A DNA stretch of 12,169 nt from JBEKTY01 sp049515555 (GCA_049515555.1 JBEKTY010000203.1:1-12169); one strand, 5' to 3'; counted from the first letter of the stretch, positions 1-5,863 are shown. The notes: a model not told the origin generated them from the sequence alone. Program-made: numbers and translations.

Positions 1-14
1 ATTACCCGAGGTAA

Positions 15-87
15 GAGCCGTATGAGGTAGTGCTTCACGTACGGATCTGTGCGGGGGGCCGCCCGCAAGGGCGGTCCCTACCGCGAC
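15..87 (+). ncRNA. Group II intron 3' end (domains V and VI)
   Basis: Domain V is seen at 15-47: it starts GAGCCGTA, has an upper stem TGAGG/CTTCA (22-26 with 32-36) closed by a five-base loop, a two-base CG bulge, and a lower strand TACGGATC. This is the catalytic hairpin of group II introns, with an A where the usual lower strand has GGTTC. Domain VI follows at 51-84: GCGG pairs with CCGC, then a GC-rich stem capped by a GCAA tetraloop (65-68), with a single bulged A at 80. That A is seven bases before the terminal AC at 86-87, the spacing expected of the lariat branch point. The intron body and any reverse transcriptase would lie left of the window. The retained branch point argues that the 3' end is intact; the variant lower stem could mean reduced activity. 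Confidence 0.85.
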
Positions 88-89
88 TC

Positions 90-312
90 TTAAATCTCGT
101 CGTGAGCCTTCCTCGGCCGACCACGAGCGCGGAGGGCCGATTGCAGGTGCAATCGCTTGGCCGTTCGCTCCTGCCAAGACGCTTTGCCGAAGGGCGCTCC
201 CCACACAACCGACTGCCGCAATGCTGCCAGTTCGGCTTCGCTCCCGCGCCACCGCGCGATTGAGGACGTGGTAAGCAAACCCGCCGCTGGAAACCCGCAA
301 GCGTCGTGGCAT
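90..312 (-). pseudogene. REP-associated tyrosine transposase (RAYT, Y1_Tnp/IS200-like) remnant with internal deletion
   Basis: From an ATG at 312 the minus strand reads MPRRLRVSSGGFAYHVLNRAVAR, the characteristic N-terminus of RAYT transposases in planctomycetes. Around 240 the match jumps to another frame, which reads SEAELAALRQSVV, then PFGKASWQERTAKRL, then RARGRPRK, and ends at a TAA (90-92). This second block is the usual C-terminus of the same family. About 75 codons remain of a protein that is normally around 200-240 residues. The middle is missing, including the HUH metal-binding motif and the catalytic tyrosine, so the product cannot be an active transposase. The stop lies three bases from the group II intron boundary. 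Family recognition is from memory of typical members; the frame change and missing motifs are read directly. Confidence 0.78.
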
Positions 313-419
313 GCCCGCAGAATACTACTTCTCCCCCATCCTGCCAAAAAGACTCCCGACCCCTTTTGCAGGCCCAGGGACGTGCCACCCAAACTGATTG
401 ACTTGTTCTGACGCGGCGA
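313..419. other. Gene-free flank of the RAYT remnant with a REP-like inverted repeat
   Basis: No coding region is supported here. The minus strand reads AAAAGGGGTCGGGAGTCTTT (367 down to 348), in which AAAAG (367-363) is the inverse complement of CTTTT (351-347). G-rich segments of this type commonly flank RAYT genes as REP-like termini, so this may be the 5' end of the same degenerate element. The hairpin is short and the assignment is an inference. Confidence 0.35.
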
Positions 420-1094
420 CTACGGCAGCCGCAGCAGGTCGAAGAGGGTACGGGCGATGGCCTGCGGGTCGCGGGCCACGGCCCACACCAGCATCCCGGC
501 CAGGAAGGCCCCGATGGTCAACAGGGTGACGCCGCGCGGGTTGCGCGGCACCTCCAGTTGCCGCAGGGCGACGGCCAGGTCGGCCTCCAGCCGGGCCCAG
601 CCCCGATACTCCTGCTTGGGGCCGGCCGATACCAACGATACGTTGCGCATCCAGGCCGCATGGTCCAGATGCAACTGCACGCCGAGGGTGGGCAGCACCA
701 GGCTGTCGCCGGCCCAGCGGCCCTCGGGGTCCAGCCGCTCGACCAGGTCGGCCAGGATGGGCCGCAACTGGTCGGCCGTGATGTTGTAGATCACCAGCCG
801 CGGCCGCAGGACGAGCAACACCAGCGCCAGGCACAGACCATACAGGCTGGCCGATACGGCCAGCATGGCCCAGGCGTAGCGCAGTCCGCCGGCGCCCAGC
901 CGCCAGGCGGCCACGTCGGGAAACAGCAGGGCCATGGGGCCCACCGCCACCAGGCCCGACAGGGCCAGCCCCAGCACGGCGGCGTCGCGCGTGCCGGAAA
1001 CCAGCAGCGGCCGGCGGGCAAGATTGATCGCCCCCAGCAGCGCGAGGTAAATCGCCACCGGTCCCAGGGCCAAGCATTGATGAAATGGCTCCAT
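420..1094 (-). CDS. Hypothetical four-helix membrane protein
   Basis: This is a 224-residue protein of unrecognised family. The start chosen is the ATG at 1094 (MEPFHQCLALG), preceded by a weak AGG-containing ribosome site; the frame stays open upstream to 1151, but that stretch has no hydrophobic or domain-like character. Hydrophobic segments lie near residues 9-25, 38-58, 72-95 and 190-207. Between helices 3 and 4 is a soluble region of about 90 residues with a LEADLAVALRQLE helix, followed by a basic PRNPRG turn. This suggests an inner-membrane protein with one cytoplasmic or periplasmic loop domain. No catalytic motif is visible. The next gene in the same direction (1240-1677) is also a small membrane protein, but the 145-bp gap with repeats makes a single operon uncertain. 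Confidence 0.75.
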   Translation of the reverse strand: MEPFHQCLALGPVAIYLALLGAINLARRPLLVSGTRDAAVLGLALSGLVAVGPMALLFPDVAAWRLGAGGLRYAWAMLAVSASLYGLCLALVLLVLRPRLVIYNITADQLRPILADLVERLDPEGRWAGDSLVLPTLGVQLHLDHAAWMRNVSLVSAGPKQEYRGWARLEADLAVALRQLEVPRNPRGVTLLTIGAFLAGMLVWAVARDPQAIARTLFDLLRLP

Positions 1095-1143
1095 GCGGCT
1101 ACCTAATACTACGGCGCTACGTCGGTCCGGAATCCGGTGAAAA

Positions 1144-1171
1144 ATGACCAATGACCAAGCACCAATGACTA
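1144..1171. repeat. Four tandem heptanucleotides (ATGACCA type)
   Basis: Four consecutive 7-bp units are seen: ATGACCA, ATGACCA, AGCACCA, ATGACTA. They lie about 50 bp upstream of the start at 1094. The unit sequence differs from the GGAGTTA family elsewhere in the window, but the period is the same. Confidence 0.8.
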
Positions 1172-1199
1172 AAAATCCGCCTGGCCCTTCGGCGATAAT

Positions 1200-1252
1200 C
1201 CTTAATCCCTAATCCCCCTCACCCCTCATCCCTCATCCCTCATCCCTCCCCC
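1200..1252. repeat. Tandem heptanucleotides (ATCCCTC type)
   Basis: About seven 7-bp units: CCTTAAT, CCCTAAT, CCCCCTC, ACCCCTC and three of ATCCCTC, then C-rich sequence. The stop codon of the small membrane protein gene (TGA, complement of 1240-1242) lies within the tract. The last residues of that protein (GEG) are therefore tract-encoded. Confidence 0.8.
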
Positions 1253-1677
1253 TTCTTCTTCGCCTTGCCGTTGGTGGGTTCCGGCCGGACGCGGCGGAGC
1301 TCGGCCTGAAGTTTCGCCCGCTCGACCAGGTAATGGTTCCGCAGGCGGAAGAAGTGCTGCTGCGTGGCCAGGATGTCGGCCAGGGCCAGCAGGGCCATCC
1401 AGGCCACCAGGAGCAGGACACCGCCCCAGAACGGCCCGGCAAATTTGGGCCCGAGAAGGGACGTCAGTTGTTGGCCGGCCAGGATGGCCAGGCCCAGCAC
1501 GGCCAGCATGGCGCTGGTCTGCATGCGGCGGCGATACTGGCGGCGGTGAAACTCGACTTCCCGCGGCTCGAGCTGCCCGCCGCGCACGCTGCGCCACGAC
1601 CGCACGTGCCAGACCATCAGACCGGCCGCCGAGGCCAGCAGCACGAGCGAAACCAGAAAGGAAGACCAGAAATCCAT
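1240..1677 (-). CDS. Hypothetical three-helix membrane protein
   Basis: The 145-residue product starts at MDFW (ATG at 1677); an in-frame TTG four codons upstream is less likely. Hydrophobic segments lie near residues 3-23, 55-75 and 83-104. Between helices 1 and 2 is a strongly basic linker (RRQYRRRMQ, about 45-53). The C-terminus is a charged helix (RNHYLVERAKLQAELRRVRPE) ending in a lysine-rich tail, KAKKKGEG. By the positive-inside rule both the first loop and the tail probably face the cytoplasm. I do not recognise a named family. No Shine-Dalgarno is visible: the region upstream reads CTCCTGACTTC from the adjacent repeat tract. The stop falls in an ATCCCTC heptad tract. Confidence 0.72.
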   Translation of the reverse strand: MDFWSSFLVSLVLLASAAGLMVWHVRSWRSVRGGQLEPREVEFHRRQYRRRMQTSAMLAVLGLAILAGQQLTSLLGPKFAGPFWGGVLLLVAWMALLALADILATQQHFFRLRNHYLVERAKLQAELRRVRPEPTNGKAKKKGEG

Positions 1678-1689
1678 GGGCTGCGGCAA

Positions 1690-1721
1690 GAAGTCAGGAG
1701 TCAGAAGTCAGGAGTCAGAAG
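1690..1721. repeat. Heptad tract (GGAGTCA/GAAGTCA), plus orientation
   Basis: About four units alternate AGTCAGG and AGTCAGA. This is the left arm of an opposed pair; the right arm is at 1762-1827. It begins 13 bp upstream of the start codon at 1677. Confidence 0.85.
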
Positions 1722-1761
1722 GTAGAATAGCGGAGCAGCAATAGTTCCCAATGAACTTCCC

Positions 1762-1827
1762 CTGGCTCCTGGCTCCTCACTTCTTACTTCTGGCTCCTGA
1801 CTCCTGACTTCTAGCTTCTAACTCCTT
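1762..1827. repeat. Heptad tract (TGACTCC/TAACTTC), complement orientation
   Basis: About nine degenerate units of the form CTGGCTC, CTGACTC, CTTCTAA. It is the complement-orientation arm facing 1690-1721, and it overlaps the 3' end of the peptidase gene, encoding its last 16 or so residues. Confidence 0.85.
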
Positions 1828-2847
1828 CTTCAACCACTCGCGGAGCACCCAACCGACTTTGGCCAGGCTCAGCGCGGAGCATTTGTCCGGCGTATCGCCC
1901 TGGGTATGCCAGGGGGGATAATCCATGTCGATCACGTCACAGGTGGGAATCCCGCCCAGGTCGTGGAGCGGCAGATGGTCGTCGCGGATTCCCAGGGGCA
2001 AGTTCGTGTCTACCCGGGCGATGAACTCGCCGACGCCCAGCCGGGCGGCCGTGGCCCACAGGCTCTGGACCAGCGGCCGCGTATCCGGCCAGCTAACGCT
2101 ATGCCGCTCCTGGTACAGCCGCAGATTGGTCTGGCCCACCATGTCCAGGAGCACGCCCCAGCGGTAGCGATAGGGCGGTTTCGACTCGGCATAGGTGCGG
2201 GCGAAGAACTCCGAGCCCAGGAAGTAGCGGTCCTTCTCGCTGAAGATGTGCTCTTCGCCGTCGAGGAACACGAAATCGACGTTCCAGGACCCCGGCGATT
2301 GGGCCATTTCGCGGCCCAGCTCCATGAGAATGGCCACGCCGCTGCCGTTGTCGTTGGCCCCCAGGAACACGCCCTGCGGATTCTGCGGGTCGCGCATGGG
2401 CAGCGGCAGCGTATCGTAATGGGCGCACAGCATGATCCGCTGCTTGCTGGCGGGGGCCCAATGCACGATCAGGTTGGCCATGTGCACCTCGGAGCCGTCC
2501 AGGGGATGGAGGGCCCGGAAGCGCTGGAACTCGACTTGGCCGCCGAGCTTCTGGAAGTGATCGGCCAGGAGTTTCTGCTGGTCGGCCATGCCGGCCGACC
2601 CGCTGCGGCGCGGTCCGATGGCACACAGTTGCTTCAGGTATTGGTAGGCCTGCGCACCGTCGAAGGGGATGTCCCCGAGGCGCAGCCGGGACCCGGCCGC
2701 CTCGGCCCGGCCATCGGGCCCCCGCCGGCTCAGCACGAGCAGCAACACGACAATCAGCACGCTGGCCACGACCGAGGCGGCCAGGAACATGGTCTGGCCG
2801 GAAGGTCGATGCGGCAGGTCGGGTGGTGGCATGGCCGGCGGCCTCAT
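1777..2847 (-). CDS. Membrane-anchored M28 family peptidase, glutaminyl-peptide cyclotransferase type
   Basis: The product has 356 residues. After a short N-terminal tail comes one hydrophobic anchor (about 20-40), then an M28 zinc domain. The metal ligands and catalytic residues of the family are visible: AHYD (H143), GANDNGSG (D166), DGEE (E198 general base, E199 ligand), LLDMVG (D235) and WHT (H314). The RDDH (288-291) and WHT motifs are closer to glutaminyl cyclases than to aminopeptidases, so N-terminal pyroglutamate formation is as likely as peptide cleavage. The domain should lie outside the cytoplasm. The C-terminus, ELEARSQESGARSKK, is encoded by the adjacent repeat tract and is not family sequence. 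The ATG at 2847 has no Shine-Dalgarno; M6 (ATG at 2832) has GAGG upstream and could be the true start. Confidence 0.9.
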   Translation of the reverse strand: MRPPAMPPPDLPHRPSGQTMFLAASVVASVLIVVLLLVLSRRGPDGRAEAAGSRLRLGDIPFDGAQAYQYLKQLCAIGPRRSGSAGMADQQKLLADHFQKLGGQVEFQRFRALHPLDGSEVHMANLIVHWAPASKQRIMLCAHYDTLPLPMRDPQNPQGVFLGANDNGSGVAILMELGREMAQSPGSWNVDFVFLDGEEHIFSEKDRYFLGSEFFARTYAESKPPYRYRWGVLLDMVGQTNLRLYQERHSVSWPDTRPLVQSLWATAARLGVGEFIARVDTNLPLGIRDDHLPLHDLGGIPTCDVIDMDYPPWHTQGDTPDKCSALSLAKVGWVLREWLKKELEARSQESGARSKK

Positions 2848-2849
2848 GG

Positions 2850-2894
2850 GGGAGTTAGAAGTCAGGAGTCAGAAGTCAGAAGCCAGGAGTCAGA
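2850..2894. repeat. Heptad tract (GGAGTTA/GAAGTCA), plus orientation
   Basis: About six units, ending in CAGGAGTCAGAATG. The tract begins two bases beyond the start codon at 2847, so the leader of the peptidase transcript is made of its complement. Confidence 0.85.
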
Positions 2895-2984
2895 ATGACG
2901 CGAAGCGGCAGGCGTGCAGTGGGCGGCCGACCTCTTCCGTCAGTCGGCGGTCCCCCATGCCGATTCCTCCCTCTGAACTTCCGC
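2895..2984. other. Unique core between opposed heptad tracts
   Basis: No gene is supported. On the minus strand the core carries GGGAGGAATCGGCA (2971 down to 2958), which recurs on the plus strand at 4225-4238 inside the next intergenic core. The two cores are therefore related and inserted in opposite orientations. A 22-codon minus-strand frame starting MGDRRLTEEV follows, but I cannot assign it. Confidence 0.5.
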
Positions 2985-3018
2985 ATTCTAACTTCTAACT
3001 CCCTAACTCCTAACTTCT
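2985..3018. repeat. Heptad tract (TAACTCC/TAACTTC), complement orientation
   Basis: Four to five units. It overlaps the last codons and the stop (3003-3005) of the flavoprotein gene, which ends EVRS. Confidence 0.85.
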
Positions 3019-4184
3019 GCATTGTACCCGCAAGCGGAAAGCGGCGGAACAGAGCAGTGCAGGAACCATCGCTCCAGGAGCACGCGGCGGACGAACCAGG
3101 GGCGGGCCAGCAGCCAGCGGGCGGCCAGGCGCCGCAGGGCCGAGGGCGGCTCCTCGACCGGCGGCCGCTTGGGGCGGCGGCCGAAGCGGGCCTCGACCCG
3201 CCGCCGGTACGGCTCCAGCGCGGCGGGCCGGTAGTCGCCCCCGGCGGCCAGGATCGCCTCGGCCGCCATTAGGCCCGACTCGACCGCCGGCCGGATGCCC
3301 TCGCCGCTTTGCGGGTAGGCCAGCCCGGCCGAGTCGCCGATCCAGAGCGTGCCGTCGGCGACCAAGGGCCGCGCAGACTGCTGGTAGAGCAGATAGGCGT
3401 GGCCCACAAATCCGTGGGGTAGATCGGGCGGAATCCGGTTTTGTGTCTGAAGGTATTGGCAGAAATCGGCCACGTGCCGGGGCAGTTGCCGCCGGTCGGC
3501 CCGGCCCAGACCAATATTGAGATAATTCCCCTTGCGGATGCACCAGCCGTAACCCAGCAGATCGCGGCAGAAGTAGACTTCCGGCACCTCGGGGTCGATC
3601 GGGAGGCGGGCTTGCTGCTCCGGGCTGAGCTCTAGCTCGATCTCTTGCGAGACGATCAGGGGACCGCCCGACGGGTCTTTGAAAAACGGCGTCTGACCGC
3701 CGCCGGGGCGATCCGCAAGGGCCAGCAGCCGCCCGACGGGGCAGAAGTGCCCGCCGGCCGCCACCAGCATGGGTGACTCGATCCGCTCGTTGACGATCCA
3801 GGCTTCGCCCCGGCGGCGGAGGGTGGCCAGCGGCTCGCCCAGGTGCAGCCGCGCCCCGCAGCGGTTAAGCAGATAGTCGTCCAGCTCGATGCGGCGAATG
3901 CCGAAGCTGACCGGCCGGTCCCAGGTCACGCTCAGGCTCCGGCCGCCGATGAGGCCGACGCGAAAGCCGGTCATCGGTTGCAGGACCCGGCCTGGTGCGT
4001 AGCGGTCGGGCTCGATCCGCAGCTCGTCCAGCACGGCGGGGGTGATCCAGCCGGCGCAGGGTTTGGGGCGGGGAAAGCGGGCCTTGTCCAAGAGCACCAC
4101 GTCCAGACCGCCGGCGCGCAGCCGGCCGGCGCAGGTCGAGCCTGCCGGGCCGCCTCCCACCACTACCACGTCGGCGTGTTCCAT
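3003..4184 (-). CDS. Geranylgeranyl reductase family FAD-dependent oxidoreductase
   Basis: The 393-residue product has the length of this family. The N-terminal Rossmann motif is VVVVGGGPAGS (6-16), followed by the acidic end of the second strand (LLDKA) and RPKPCAGW (39-46), the P-x-P-C-x-G signature of geranylgeranyl reductases. GYGWCIRKGNYLNIGLG (from about 211) matches the family's YxWxFP region. WIGDSAG...SGEGI (from 281) is the second FAD-binding motif. Members reduce isoprenoid or other lipid double bonds, or act as related flavin monooxygenases; the substrate cannot be read here. It lies 127 bp downstream of a CFA-synthase-family gene on the same strand, which supports a lipid role. 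No Shine-Dalgarno is seen; a repeat tract reading CTCCTAACTCC lies six bases upstream of the ATG. The C-terminal EVRS is tract-encoded. Confidence 0.9.
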   Translation of the reverse strand: MEHADVVVVGGGPAGSTCAGRLRAGGLDVVLLDKARFPRPKPCAGWITPAVLDELRIEPDRYAPGRVLQPMTGFRVGLIGGRSLSVTWDRPVSFGIRRIELDDYLLNRCGARLHLGEPLATLRRRGEAWIVNERIESPMLVAAGGHFCPVGRLLALADRPGGGQTPFFKDPSGGPLIVSQEIELELSPEQQARLPIDPEVPEVYFCRDLLGYGWCIRKGNYLNIGLGRADRRQLPRHVADFCQYLQTQNRIPPDLPHGFVGHAYLLYQQSARPLVADGTLWIGDSAGLAYPQSGEGIRPAVESGLMAAEAILAAGGDYRPAALEPYRRRVEARFGRRPKRPPVEEPPSALRRLAARWLLARPWFVRRVLLERWFLHCSVPPLSACGYNAEVRS

Positions 4185-4190
4185 GAGAAT

Positions 4191-4217
4191 TCAGGAGTTA
4201 GGAGTTAAGAGTTAGAA
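4191..4217. repeat. Heptad tract (GGAGTTA), plus orientation
   Basis: Three to four units, CAGGAGTTAGGAGTTAAGAG, then TTAGAAG. It lies directly upstream of the start codon at 4184. Confidence 0.85.
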
Positions 4218-4238
4218 GGGAGGGGGGAGGAATCGGCA

Positions 4239-4279
4239 CGAGAGAACGGGCGAATCGTTTCATCGTCTGATTGTGGCAG
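4239..4279 (+). pseudogene. Degraded four-helix-bundle protein gene start (second copy)
   Basis: The stretch GAGAGAACGGGCGAATCG...TTTCAT...TGATTGTGGCAG aligns with the better preserved copy at 5906-5947. It lacks one G after GCGAA and two bases inside GATTG(TC)TGG. These shifts destroy the frame, giving a stop at 4268-4270. A hairpin GGCAGGCC/GGCCTGCC (4275-4282 and 4290-4297) follows, then the complement heptad tract. This remnant would not be recognisable without the second copy. Confidence 0.4.
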
Positions 4280-4300
4280 GCCGCCGAGTGGCCTGCCCGC

Positions 4301-4347
4301 CATTCTAACTTCTAACTCCTGACTCCTGACTCCTGGCTCCTGACCTC
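4301..4347. repeat. Heptad tract (TAACTTC/TGACTCC), complement orientation
   Basis: About six units, bounded on the left by GCCATTCTAAC. It contains the stop codon and the last 11 codons of the CFA-family gene (EVRSQESGVRS). Confidence 0.85.
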
Positions 4348-5664
4348 CAGCCGCTGGCGGGTCCACGGGATGCCGTTGCTCGCGTGCCGGGCGAACAAGA
4401 CCTGGAAGAGCTGGAGCGAACCCGTGGTGAATCCGGCGATCGAGCCGGTCAGATACAGCCGCCAGGCGCGGAGCAGCACCTGATCGAACATGGCGACCAC
4501 GGACTGGCCCGCCGCCTCGAAGCGTGCCAGCCAGTGCCGCAGCGTCTCGGCATAGTGCAGGCGCAGGTTCTCCACGTCCAGTACGGAAAACGACCAGGGC
4601 TCCAGCACTTCCAACATTTGACGGAGGCTCGGCGGATGGGCGCCCGGGAAGATCCGCCGCTCGATCCAGGCGTTGATGCGGCCGGGGTAGTCGCGGCCGA
4701 TGGCGTGCAGCAGCCCCCGCCCGGCCGGGCTGAGGCAGCGGTCGATCACGGTCCCCAGCTCCCGGTAGTGGTCGGGGCCGACGTGCTCCAGCATGCCGAT
4801 CGAGGCGAAGCAGTCGAAGCGGCCGCGAATGTTGCGGTAATCGTCCTCGATGAACTCGACGCGGTCGTCGAGCCCTTCGGCGCGGGCGCGGGCCCGGGCG
4901 TGCTTGATCTGCTCGTGCGACACGTTGTAGGCCTTGACGCTGACGCCGTAGTTGCGGGCCATGAAGAGGGCCAGGGCCCCCCAGCCGCAGCCCGCCTCGA
5001 CCACGCTCTCGCCCGGCCGCAGCCAGAGCTTGCGGCACACCAGGTCCATCTTCGCCCGCTGCGCCTCTTCCAAAGTCTGTTGCGGCGAAGCGAAGAAGGC
5101 ACAGGTATAGACCAGCTCCCGGTCCAGCCACAGCCGGTAGAAGTCGTCGCCGATGTCGTAGTGGTGGTGGATGTTGGAGCGGGCGCCGGCCAGGGTATTG
5201 GAGCGCCGCCGGCGGACCTGCTCCAGCAGCCGCCCGAGCAGACCGGGGGGCTTTTCGCAGGCCGGGCCGGCGCGGTAGACGGCCTCCAGCAGTGCAAGCA
5301 GGTCGCCCCCCACCTCGATCCGCCCGGCCGCGTAGCCGTCGCCGAAGTACAAGTCGGGGTTCAGCACCAGGCCCAGCAGGGCCGGCCGGTCGCGAACGAT
5401 CACCCGGGCGACGGGAGCAGGGTGGCCGATCGCTTCCCCGTCCCACAGCACAATGGCGATGGGCGGATGGCCCAGCTCCCGCAGCAGCAGCCTGACGAGC
5501 CATCGCTCGGGCGGCAGGACGCGGCGGGCCGCGCCGCCGCCTTGGACCGACCCGGCGGCACGATTGATTGCCGCCCACACGCCGAAATCAGGCCGCGCGG
5601 CCCGCGCTGGCTGGTCGGACAACCCCGGCGCAGTCGCGGACCTGAAAGAAACAGAGGAAGACAT
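4312..5664 (-). CDS. cfa: Cyclopropane-fatty-acyl-phospholipid synthase family SAM-dependent methyltransferase
   Basis: The 450-residue product transfers a methylene or methyl group from S-adenosylmethionine to unsaturated acyl chains of membrane lipids. An N-terminal lipid-binding-like domain (about 45-150) precedes NIHHHYDIGDDFYRLWLD (164-181). The SAM motif is VVEAGCGWGALA (221-232). Residues matching the E. coli bicarbonate site are all present: C188 (VYTCAFF), E293 (IGMLEHVG), H320 and I322 (LLHAIG), and Y371 (LRLHYAETL). The ATG at 5664 is chosen over an in-frame GTG at 5706 because AAAGGAGGTG stands at the right distance. Residues 440-450 come from a repeat tract and are not part of the family. 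Its neighbour downstream is a lipid-type flavoprotein. A methyl-branching role, as in mycobacterial 10-methyl fatty acid synthesis, is an alternative to cyclopropanation. Confidence 0.93.
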   Translation of the reverse strand: MSSSVSFRSATAPGLSDQPARAARPDFGVWAAINRAAGSVQGGGAARRVLPPERWLVRLLLRELGHPPIAIVLWDGEAIGHPAPVARVIVRDRPALLGLVLNPDLYFGDGYAAGRIEVGGDLLALLEAVYRAGPACEKPPGLLGRLLEQVRRRRSNTLAGARSNIHHHYDIGDDFYRLWLDRELVYTCAFFASPQQTLEEAQRAKMDLVCRKLWLRPGESVVEAGCGWGALALFMARNYGVSVKAYNVSHEQIKHARARARAEGLDDRVEFIEDDYRNIRGRFDCFASIGMLEHVGPDHYRELGTVIDRCLSPAGRGLLHAIGRDYPGRINAWIERRIFPGAHPPSLRQMLEVLEPWSFSVLDVENLRLHYAETLRHWLARFEAAGQSVVAMFDQVLLRAWRLYLTGSIAGFTTGSLQLFQVLFARHASNGIPWTRQRLEVRSQESGVRS

Positions 5665-5670
5665 CTGCAG

Positions 5671-5680
5671 CACCTCCTTT
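5671..5680 (-). promoter_or_regulatory. Strong Shine-Dalgarno for the CFA-family gene
   Basis: The complement reads AAAGGAGGTG, with the AGGAGG core eight bases from the ATG at 5664. It decides the start and is the only canonical ribosome site among the minus-strand genes here. Confidence 0.9.
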
Positions 5681-5722
5681 GCCCCTTTGAGCCGAACCTG
5701 AGGCACTTCCTTCCAAGGCTTA

Positions 5723-5750
5723 ATTCTAGCGAAATCGCGCAGCTATGCAA
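5723..5750 (-). promoter_or_regulatory. Possible sigma-70-type promoter of the CFA-family gene
   Basis: The complement has TTGCAT (5750-5745) and TAGAAT (5728-5723) with a 16-base spacer. The -10 box matches consensus at five of six positions, the -35 at three. It stands in a relatively AT-rich patch about 60 bp upstream of the start codon. Vegetative promoters in planctomycetes are poorly defined, so this is tentative. Confidence 0.35.
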
Positions 5751-5783
5751 TCCCCCAGGATGCGGGTTCGCAATTTTTGCATG

Positions 5784-5810
5784 CAGGAGTTAGAAGTCAG
5801 GAGTTAGAAT
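5784..5810. repeat. Heptad tract (GGAGTTA/GAAGTCA), plus orientation
   Basis: Three to four units, ending at the boundary motif GTTAGAATGGCAGA. It is the arm upstream of the CFA-family gene. Confidence 0.85.
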
Positions 5811-5863
5811 GGCAGATTCGAGCCCGTGGCCTCGCATCTCTTCCCGACCGCTTGGCCCGGCCT

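Noticed and set aside
138..155. Perfect inverted repeat CGATTGCA-GG-TGCAATCG as an operator or hairpin
   Set aside because: It lies inside the C-terminal coding part of the RAYT remnant (KRLHLQSA) and is explained by those codons.
1906..2898. Long plus-strand open frame opposite the peptidase gene
   Set aside because: It lies antisense to a clear M28 domain, shows no family motif, and long antisense frames are expected in DNA of this GC content.
4275..4297. GGCAGGCC/GGCCTGCC hairpin downstream of the CFA-family stop as an intrinsic terminator
   Set aside because: No T-run follows on the minus strand, and the same position in the 5942-5972 copy also has an inverted repeat, so it seems to belong to the element.
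3003..5664. Ladderane lipid gene cluster
   Set aside because: Only a generic CFA-type methyltransferase and a flavoprotein are present; the fatty-acid synthesis and radical SAM genes proposed for ladderanes are absent.
5665..5706. Upstream GTG start for the CFA-family gene
   Set aside because: It would place the strong Shine-Dalgarno inside the coding region, and the added residues are not family-like.
4384..5793. 469-codon plus-strand frame opposite the CFA-family gene
   Set aside because: The opposite strand carries all catalytic motifs and a perfect ribosome site; this frame runs through the promoter and a repeat tract.
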